Notes under the pieces: generated by a model | Database searches by the model: none | Told to the model about the DNA's origin: nothing | Seen by the model: the letters and a program-made list of their open reading frames with translations, nothing else | Translations under genes and position numbers: made by a program | Shown here: piece by piece, positions 1 through 5,912 of the stretch | How the letters are laid out: each line of letters begins with the position of its first letter | Position numbering within the stretch: the stretch's first letter is position 1 | Assembly (NCBI GenBank): GCA_050743625.1 | Contig: JBOGED010000326.1 | Coordinates: forward strand, 1-8,386 | Reading direction: 5' to 3' | DNA: 8,386 nucleotides | Origin: JBOGED01 sp050743625 | GTDB taxonomy: Bacteria; Actinomycetota; Nitriliruptoria; Euzebyales; Egibacteraceae

Positions 1-355
1 GCACGAATTATCGCACTATGTCAGGAGCTCTGGAATCGACGCGCGTCTTCGAGCCCCGCCGAGATGCTACCAGGCGCGCGATGCACCGGAAACCGATCTG
101 AACAACCATGAGCCGCAACCTGCAGCAACGAAGACAAGGCACCCTTGCGGCTCCAATTATTGAGCCATCTGCTCTGCAAGGGGAATGAAAGTCCCGCCGC
201 ATGACCTGCGGCGGGACTTTCCTATTTATCTGCCCTGTCGGAGCGTGATTGCGCCGACTCGGCCATAAGGTCATATTGCTGCAGTCGCTGTTGCTGGTTA
301 ACTATTTCTGGCGGCGGCGACACGCCCACCTACCCTTCAAGAGGCTCCAGTTACT
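1..355. other. Intergenic region with no recognisable gene
   Basis: I see no convincing protein in either strand; the open frames here have arginine- and cysteine-rich translations with no family resemblance. The stretch holds the hairpin at 188-220 and then the leader of the DoxX-like pseudogene. A GAGG at 341-344 lies 11 bases before the ATG at 356 and could be its ribosome-binding site. An AT-richer patch at 298-307 might be part of a promoter, but no good -35/-10 pair could be assigned. Confidence 0.5.
188..220 (+). terminator. Perfect 13-bp-stem hairpin, probable intrinsic terminator
   Basis: The left arm AAAGTCCCGCCGC (188-200) and right arm GCGGCGGGACTTT (208-220) are exact reverse complements around the 7-base loop ATGACCT. 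The stem is GC-rich with an A/T-rich base and is followed by CCTATTTAT, a weak U-tract on the plus strand. The arms begin with AAA and end with TTT, so it could act in both directions. It probably ends a gene lying left of the window, since no gene within the window ends just before it. Confidence 0.6.
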
Positions 356-800
356 ATGACTGCACACGTCAGCAGCTCTCTCGATGTTCTGCATGCGAGG
401 GCTCAGAGGGCACGGTTGTGTAAGGGATTCACCTGGTTCACTCGCGTGCTGTTGGCCATTGGGTTCATCCCCCCTGGCCTGGTGAAAGGCGCTGGGCTTC
501 CCCTTTACCAACATAGATCCCAGCGCGCCGATCGGATATTTCTTCGACGCGCTTCACCAATCCGGCTTCTTCTACAACTTCATTGGCGTCTGCCAGGTGA
601 TCGCGGCGGTGCTGTTGCTCGTGCCGCGGGCCGCCACCCTGGGCGCCATGATGTATTTCCCGTTGATCTCTGGAATCTTCGTCGTCACCCTGTCGCTCAA
701 CTTTGGGAACACCGGCGTCATCGCTGGCTTGATGCTCTTGGGCAATATCTACCTATTGTGTTGGGATTACGACAAGCTGAAGCCCATTGTGGGGCGTTAG
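356..800 (+). pseudogene. DoxX-like integral membrane protein, broken by a +1 frameshift
   Basis: Two overlapping frames together read as one DoxX-family membrane protein of about 147 residues. The first frame gives the N-terminus from ATG 356, including CKGFTWFTRVLLAIGFIPPG and LVKGAGLP. The second frame continues with PFTNIDPSAPIGYFFDALHQ, then the hydrophobic segments VIAAVLLLVP and GAMMYFPLISGIFVVTLSL, and ends LLCWDYDKLKPIVGR at the TAG (798-800). The family pattern 'G-x-PFTNI..PIGYFFDAL' shows where the join should be: codons CTT CCC TTT ACC. The DNA instead has one extra C in the run at 500-503, after about residue 49. Without it, one frame runs from 356 to 800 with about four membrane helices. 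DoxX-like proteins are small membrane proteins with poorly defined roles, some linked to redox or thiol homeostasis. The single-base change in a homopolymer could be a real recent mutation or a sequencing/assembly error. Confidence 0.82.
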
Positions 801-1098
801 GTCGCCATCCGGCGCCTTCCACCATTTGGTGCTGTCGTGAGTCGCAACTCAACGGATGGTTGACTCGAATAGACGTAACGTGTAGCGCGAAAATCGATCA
901 CTTGGTAGAAGACAGGCCCAGGTGCGTTCGGTACGGTCAATGCTGCAGCTTTCTTCCGTATGCGGCAATGCCACCAAGTTAAGTGACTGACACGCCGTGC
1001 TGATCCATCGGCCGGTCCAAGTCTCGAACCGCTGTTCCCTGCTGCCGGCGCGTTTGCTGCTTTTGCGCGTTGACGCGCAAAGCAGCGATCAACGCGGG
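801..1098. other. Non-coding stretch between two pseudogenes
   Basis: No gene is recognised on either strand. A minus-strand open frame covering it has no clear family match. The notable content is the palindrome-bearing hairpin at 1056-1086, described separately. The stretch may contain further decayed coding sequence. Confidence 0.45.
1056..1086. repeat. Inverted repeat (hairpin) containing palindrome copy 1
   Basis: GCTGC-TTTT-GCGCGT (1056-1070) pairs with ACGCGCAAAGCAGC (1073-1086), with one bulged T and the two central bases TG. The core TGCGCGT-TG-ACGCGCA spans 1064-1079. No U-tract follows on either strand, so it is a poor candidate for a classical terminator. As DNA it could be a dimer-binding operator, and as RNA a hairpin. 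The same core recurs at 1135-1150. Confidence 0.55.
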
Positions 1099-1741
1099 CT
1101 ATAGGCGTCCTGGAAGCCGTTTGTCTGCAACTTGTGCGCGTACACGCGCAAAAAGCCCGCGTCTCAACCCCGACAATGACAGCTCGTCGGCGATCTCGGT
1201 GTTGGAGCTGCGTGTCAGGGCCCCCAGCGGGAGCTGGGGAGGAGGGCCTCGACGCGGTCGACGCGTCGGGGCCTCGAGCTCGGCGGAGGAGTCCGCCTCC
1301 GTGTGAGTCTGGTCGGGCCTGAAATCCCCGAGCACGGAGCGGATGAAGGCAGGCGCCACACATGCATCACCCGCGGCGACCAGCCGGATCGCATGAAGCA
1401 GCTCGCGGGGTGACCCGCCGGTGGAGAGCACCCCTCGGCATCCCACGCTCAGCGCGGTGAGCGCATCGGCGTGATGCGGCGCGGCGAGCAGGATCACCTT
1501 GACCGGCTGATCCTGGTCGAGACCGGTGAGCTCGCTCGGGAGTTCTGTGTTCGCAACGGTTGGCCTGGAGCTGCTGAGCAGGGCGATATCTGGCCGCAGG
1601 CGGCGGGCTGCCTCCAACGCCTCGTCACTGCGAGGAGCCTCCTCGACCACCTCGAACGTCATGCTCCCTCTCCAGGAGCGCGCGGAGGCCCGCCCGGATG
1701 ATCGGATCATCGTCGCAAACTAGGACGCGGAATGCGCTCAT
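1099..1741 (-). pseudogene. Degenerate NarL/LuxR-family response regulator
   Basis: From an ATG at 1741 (minus) the frame reads MSAFRVLVCDDDPIIRAGLR, then ALLEREHD: a textbook receiver-domain start with the acidic pocket DDD. The frame is lost near 1655-1664. The next frame continues as TFEVVEEAPRSDEALEAARR followed by LRPDIALL and runs to a TAG at 1099-1101. The expected phospho-acceptor Asp after 'DIALL' is a Ser (codon 1573-1575), and the usual conserved Lys near 'GVLSTGGSPREL' is absent. The C-terminal DNA-binding domain is only partly recognisable: SNTEIADELSLS matches the LuxR-type helix-turn-helix. The expected 'LTRRERE' helix before it is scrambled and seems to change frame, and the recognition helix after it is replaced. 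In the intact family, a histidine kinase phosphorylates the receiver and the HTH binds promoters. No kinase gene is adjacent. Several independent lesions make this a true pseudogene, not a single sequencing error. Confidence 0.8.
1135..1150. repeat. Palindrome copy 2, TGCGCGT-AC-ACGCGCA
   Basis: Seven-base arms are exactly inverted around a two-base centre, and the arms are identical to those of the copy at 1064-1079. The centres are 71 bp apart. This copy lies inside the degraded C-terminal end of the response-regulator relic. On the plus strand it is followed by AAAAA, so on the minus strand it is preceded by TTTTT. Confidence 0.55.
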
Positions 1742-2150
1742 TGCAGTCGCTCACGCGAGAGAAGAAATACCACCCAATACGGACAGTAACTCTTTACGAG
1801 ACGTATCATCGCGGGTCTCCCGTCTTGACTCGTTAGCTGCTCTTCAAAAATCCACGCTCGGTTGTGGGGAGCACACTCTGGGTATAGTCGGTGTCGGGAT
1901 GTCTCGCGGTGTGATCCCTGGGTGGACAAACAAGAACAATCATCGGTCGATGCGCTCGATCAGCGGGTCCGGCATGAACTGTCAACGGAGAACATGAGAA
2001 GCAGCTAGTCGGAAGATTCGGAGTATTCTCGAAGAAGGACGTGGGCCCTCTTTCATGAGGCGACTGCCAAATCACACATCAGGGGATGGAAAGGTTGTTC
2101 AGCTCCTCGACGGGACGCCGGACAATCAAGGCTGATTCAGCGGGAAAACC
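1742..2150. other. Intergenic region upstream of the STAND gene
   Basis: About 410 bases lie between the start of the response-regulator relic (minus strand) and the STAND gene (plus strand), so the two genes are divergent and promoters for both should lie here. No protein family is recognisable in any frame. The composition is visibly less GC-rich than the flanking genes. TATAGT at 1883-1888 could be a plus-strand -10 element, but its best -35 partner (TTGTGG, 1862-1867) is only 15 bases away, so no promoter is claimed. Confidence 0.5.
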
Positions 2151-5100
2151 ATGGGGCGACCCGAGCGTCTGATCAATCCGGAGGACGGCCCGGTCCAGCG
2201 CTTCGCCGTACAGCTGCGAGAGCTCCGGCAGGCGACAGGCAGGCCGAGCTATCGACAGCTCGCGAAGCGCGCGCACTATTCGGTCACCGCGTTGTCCGAG
2301 GCAGCGGGTGGGGAGCGGCTCCCGACGCTCGCCGTGACCTTGGCTTACGTCGAGGCATGCGGCGGCGATCAAGACGAGTGGAGGGCACGCTGGCAAGCGG
2401 TCGCGGAGGAGTTGGAGGCGAATGGCCGCCACGCGATCGGGGGTGAGGACGCCCTCGAGGAGGAGCTAGGGGAAGCCCCTTATCGGGGATTGGCGGTCTT
2501 CCAGCCTGAGGACACCGACCGGTTCTTCGGCCGGGAGGGCGACGTCACCCGTGTGGTGGAGAAGCTGGACGGCGGGCGGTTCCTCGCTGTGCTTGGTCCC
2601 TCGGGGTGCGGCAAGAGCTCGCTAGTCCGTGCGGGAGTGATTCCCGCGCTCAGGCACGGCGCCTTACCGAGGAGCCAAGACTGGACGATACGGGTGCTCA
2701 CTCCTACGGCGAGCCCTCTGCGCGCGTTGGCCGCGTTGCTGACGAGGCTGTTGCCTGGCGAGTCGATGCAGCACACCGTCAATCAGCTTTGGGCCGACCA
2801 TCGCAGCGTGGATCTCGCAGTCCGTATGGCGTTCGCCGGAGCGAACGGCGATCAGCGGTTGGTCCTGGTTGTGGACCAGCTCGAGGAGATGTTCACCCTG
2901 TGCACCGATGAGGCCGAGCGGGCCGCATTTGTGGCCAACCTGTGCGGCGCGGCCGATGATCCCGCAGGGCGGCTGGTCGTGGTTGTGGCGATGCGGGCCG
3001 ATTTCTACCACTGCTGCGCCGCATATCCGCGGTTGTCAGGGCTGATGGCTGACCGGCAGTTTCTGGTGAGTCCGCTCGGGACCGACGGACTGCGCCGGGT
3101 CATCGAGCAGCCCGCGTGGCGAGCAAGCTTGGAGCTTGAGGGGGGACTGGTCGAAACCATCCTCGACGATGTGGCCGATCGCCCGGGTGCCCTGCCGTTG
3201 CTGCAGTACGCGCTGCTCGAGGTCTGGCGACGTCGGCGCGGGAAGGTGCTGACGGTGGAGGCCTACGTCGCCAGCGGGGGAGTAGAGAGGGGCTTGGCTC
3301 AGCGGGCCGACGCGATCTATCGAACCTTTACGCCTGTTCAGCAACGCATCGCCCGCCAGGTGCTGTTACGGCTGATCCAGCCGGGACAGGCGACCGAAGA
3401 CACCCGCCGGCGCGCTGAGGTCAGCGAGCTGTCGAGGCGGCCGGACGAGCGGGCGGACCTGGAGGCGGTACTCGGGGTCCTGGCCGGTGCTCGGCTCCTG
3501 ACCGCCAGCGTTGACGAGGCCACGGGGGTGCCGGTCATCGAGGTCAGTCATGAGGCGCTGATCCGAGGTTGGCCACGGCTGCAGGGTTGGATCGATCAGG
3601 ATCGGGAGCTGCTGCGGGCTCACCGGCGGCTGACTGAGGCGGCCACTGAGTGGGACGAGGGGGAACGGGAGGAGGGATTCCTCTACGGTGAGACCCGCCT
3701 GGCGGCGTGGCGGACTCGGCCGCTAGAGGACCTCAACGAGCGGGAGCGGGCGTTCCTTGCCGCCAGCGAAGCACGCGGAGTGAGGGAGCGCGCCGCCGAG
3801 CGATGGCGAAGGCGGAAAGGCCTGCTCGGTGTCGCCGTGGCCGTCGCGATCATCAGCACCCTCGTCGCCCTGGCGATGGGACAGCGCGGTGACGCGCGCG
3901 CCGCATTTTCCCGCCAGCTGGCAGGCAGCGCCGACGCACAGTTGCCGATCGATCCGGAGCTGAGCCTGCTGCTCGCCAGAAGGGCGTTCGAGACCAGCCC
4001 GACGATTGAAGCCGAAGCGGCGCTCCGCCAGGCGACGTGGAATGTGCGGGAGAACGTGGCGCTTCGCGGGCACGACGGTCGGGTCCACGACGCGGTCTTC
4101 AGTCCCGATGGGCGGCGTCTCGTCAGCGCGGCCACCGATGGCACGCTCAGGGTGTGGGACCTCCAACAGCCAGCAGAGCCGATCGTCCTGCGCGGCCACG
4201 ACGGCGCCGTGCAGGGCATCGCGATGAGCCCCGACGGGCGGCAGGTGGCCAGTACTGGGGAGGATGGCACGGTCCGGCTCTGGAGCTTGGATCCGAACGC
4301 CGACCCGGTCGTCCTTGGCGGCCACGACGGCCCGGCCTACGGCGTGGCGTTTCGGCCCGACGGGCGGCAACTCGCAACCACCGGCCAGGACGGCACGGTG
4401 CGGATATGGGATGTGGCGGGTACCGCCGCTCCCGTCACGCTGCGGGGACATGACGGCCCGGTCTATGGCGTGGCGTTCAGCGCCGACGGTCGGCGAATCG
4501 CCAGCACTGGCTTGGATGGAGCCGTCCGCCTGTGGGACCTTGTCACGGGGGGCGACCCTGTCCCGCTCGAGGGCCACGACGACGCGGTCTTGGGCGTCGC
4601 GTTCTCGCCTTCGGGAGCGCAGCTGGCCACCAGCGGCCATGACGGCACCGTCCGGGTATGGGACCTGGCGGGCGATGCCGGCCCGCTCGTGCTGGAGGGC
4701 CACGGGGGCACGGTGTGGGAAGTCGCCTTCAGCCCGGACGGTCGGCAAGTGGCCAGTGCTGGCGAGGATGGCACCGTGCGGGTATGGACTCCCGAGAGCG
4801 GAGCCGACGTCTCGATCGTGCTGCGCGGTCATGTTGGCGGGGTCTATGACGTGGCCTTCAGCCCTGACGGGCGGCGGCTGGCAACCCCCGGTGAGGACGG
4901 CACCGTACGGATATGGACCTTGCCCGTTGACCCGCCTGTCCTCTCCGGCCACGAAGGCTTCGTCTACCGGGTCGCGTTCAGTCCCGACGGGCAGCGGCTT
5001 GCGACCGCGAGCCAGGACGGCACCGTACGAGTGTGGAAGGCGGCCGGTGCCCAGGATCCGGTCGTGCTGCGTGGTCACGCCGGCCAGGTCTACGACCTGG

Positions 5101-5912
5101 CGTTCTCGCCTTCCGGGGAGCAGGTGGCCAGCACCGGCGAGGATGGTGCGCTACGGGTGTGGAACGTGGCGACCGCTTCCGAGGCCGTCGTGCTCCACGG
5201 TCATGAAGGCCTCGCGAACTCTGTCGCCTTCAGCCCCGACGGCCGCCAGCTGGCAAGTGCCGGTGAGGACGGGACGGTGCGGCTCTGGACGTTGGAGGGC
5301 AACGTCAGCCAGCGGGTGCTTCGTGGCCACGCTGGCCCGGTAGAGCGCGTCGCCTTCAGTCCTGACGGGCGTCTGCTCGCCAGCGCTGGGGGTGACGGTA
5401 CGGTGCGCCTGTGGGATCTCGCGACCGGAGCCCCGCCCAGAACGCTCCAGGGCCACCAGGGGCCGGTGTACGAGGTGGCGTTCAGTCCCGACGGCCGGCA
5501 GCTCGCCAGCGGGGGTGACGACGGCGTCGTGCGCCTCTGGAACCTCGCGACCCAGGCTGCCGTCCACCTCCACGGTCATGAAGGCATCGTGCTGGGACTC
5601 GCCTTCAGCCCCGACGGTCAACGGCTCGCCAGCGCGGGAGCCGATCACACGGTGCGAGTCTGGCGGGCGTCTGAGTCCAATCCCGGCATCCTGGTGGTGC
5701 TCCGCGGCCATCGAGATTGGGTCTACCACGTCACGTTCAGCCCCGACGGCCAGCAGATCGCCTCGGCGAGCGCCGATCGAACGGTCCGCCTCTGGAGCTG
5801 TCCGGAGTGCGGCCCACTCGACGACGTGCTTGCACTGGCTGAGCGACGGGCCACTCGGACGCTGACCGCCGAGGAGCGTCAGACCTTCCTCCGCGAGCCG
5901 TCATCCCCCTGA
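2151..5912 (+). CDS. HTH-nSTAND1 NTPase-WD40 repeat protein (1253 aa), putative sensor/switch
   Basis: This is a large STAND-class P-loop NTPase, expected to change state on ATP/GTP binding when its repeats sense a ligand or partner. The domains in order are:
- Residues ~15-72: XRE-like helix-turn-helix (LRELRQATGRPSYRQLAKRA).
- Residues 111-129: the nSTAND1 entry motif (YRGLAVFQPEDTDRFFGRE).
- Residues 149-157: Walker A GPSGCGKSS (Lys155).
- Walker B LVLVVDQLEE, with Asp242.
- Family motifs RADFY (~280), PGALPLL (345-351) and SHEALIRGWPRL (466-477).
- Residues ~557-578: a hydrophobic helix GLLGVAVAVAIISTLVALAM, preceded by the basic stretch ERWRRRKG.
- Residues 638-1217: 14 WD40 repeats.
- A tail with CPEC (1217-1220) and LTAEERQTFL.
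The start is firm: an in-frame TGA sits at 2133-2135, and GGGA (2142-2145) lies 5 bases before the ATG. It ends inside the 3' end of fbiC. No dedicated effector domain is seen, and the HTH occupies the usual effector position. The role (transcription control or anti-phage/conflict sensing) is inference. Confidence 0.9.
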   Translation: MGRPERLINPEDGPVQRFAVQLRELRQATGRPSYRQLAKRAHYSVTALSEAAGGERLPTLAVTLAYVEACGGDQDEWRARWQAVAEELEANGRHAIGGEDALEEELGEAPYRGLAVFQPEDTDRFFGREGDVTRVVEKLDGGRFLAVLGPSGCGKSSLVRAGVIPALRHGALPRSQDWTIRVLTPTASPLRALAALLTRLLPGESMQHTVNQLWADHRSVDLAVRMAFAGANGDQRLVLVVDQLEEMFTLCTDEAERAAFVANLCGAADDPAGRLVVVVAMRADFYHCCAAYPRLSGLMADRQFLVSPLGTDGLRRVIEQPAWRASLELEGGLVETILDDVADRPGALPLLQYALLEVWRRRRGKVLTVEAYVASGGVERGLAQRADAIYRTFTPVQQRIARQVLLRLIQPGQATEDTRRRAEVSELSRRPDERADLEAVLGVLAGARLLTASVDEATGVPVIEVSHEALIRGWPRLQGWIDQDRELLRAHRRLTEAATEWDEGEREEGFLYGETRLAAWRTRPLEDLNERERAFLAASEARGVRERAAERWRRRKGLLGVAVAVAIISTLVALAMGQRGDARAAFSRQLAGSADAQLPIDPELSLLLARRAFETSPTIEAEAALRQATWNVRENVALRGHDGRVHDAVFSPDGRRLVSAATDGTLRVWDLQQPAEPIVLRGHDGAVQGIAMSPDGRQVASTGEDGTVRLWSLDPNADPVVLGGHDGPAYGVAFRPDGRQLATTGQDGTVRIWDVAGTAAPVTLRGHDGPVYGVAFSADGRRIASTGLDGAVRLWDLVTGGDPVPLEGHDDAVLGVAFSPSGAQLATSGHDGTVRVWDLAGDAGPLVLEGHGGTVWEVAFSPDGRQVASAGEDGTVRVWTPESGADVSIVLRGHVGGVYDVAFSPDGRRLATPGEDGTVRIWTLPVDPPVLSGHEGFVYRVAFSPDGQRLATASQDGTVRVWKAAGAQDPVVLRGHAGQVYDLAFSPSGEQVASTGEDGALRVWNVATASEAVVLHGHEGLANSVAFSPDGRQLASAGEDGTVRLWTLEGNVSQRVLRGHAGPVERVAFSPDGRLLASAGGDGTVRLWDLATGAPPRTLQGHQGPVYEVAFSPDGRQLASGGDDGVVRLWNLATQAAVHLHGHEGIVLGLAFSPDGQRLASAGADHTVRVWRASESNPGILVVLRGHRDWVYHVTFSPDGQQIASASADRTVRLWSCPECGPLDDVLALAERRATRTLTAEERQTFLREPSSP
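4062..5801 (+). repeat. Fourteen tandem WD40 repeats within the STAND gene
   Basis: Fourteen consecutive units of about 40-43 residues (roughly 120-130 bases) share the pattern L-x-GH-x-G-x-V-x-x-V-A-F-S-P-D-G-R-x-L-A-S-x-G-x-DGTVR-x-W. Each has the GH near the start, the SPDG turn, the structural Asp in 'xDGTVR' and the closing Trp. Fourteen fits two seven-bladed propellers. The middle blades follow the consensus closely, while the last ends in SCPECG and departs most from it. The units are clearly related at DNA level, but the corresponding codons differ throughout, so the array looks like an old, selected expansion and not a very recent duplication. Confidence 0.92.

Noticed and set aside
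1257..1281. Cluster of restriction-site-like hexamers (GTCGAC, ACGCGT, CTCGAG, GAGCTC) resembling a cloning polylinker
   Set aside because: It lies within the region between the receiver and HTH of the response-regulator relic, and such hexamers are common by chance in GC-rich DNA. No vector sequence flanks it.
797..1363. Minus-strand open frame of 188 codons, part of which vaguely resembles a transposase, with an AAGTTAAGTG motif near 975-985
   Set aside because: No DDE motif, no paired terminal inverted repeats and no target duplication could be found. It overlaps the response-regulator relic in another frame.
1940..1975. Minus-strand 11-residue reading MPDPLIERIDR ending in TGA, possibly the remnant of a gene's C-terminus
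   Set aside because: It is far too short, has an in-frame stop just upstream and no neighbouring homology.
3723..5078. Long minus-strand open frame (451 codons) opposite the WD40 region, and a 359-codon plus-strand frame at 4264-5343
   Set aside because: Both are repeat-generated shadows of the WD40 codons in high-GC DNA. Their translations are periodic and Arg/Pro-rich with no family match.
4062..5801. Regular ~125-base repeats that might be mistaken for a CRISPR or satellite array
   Set aside because: They are coding WD40 repeats in a single open frame, without identical repeats separated by unique spacers.
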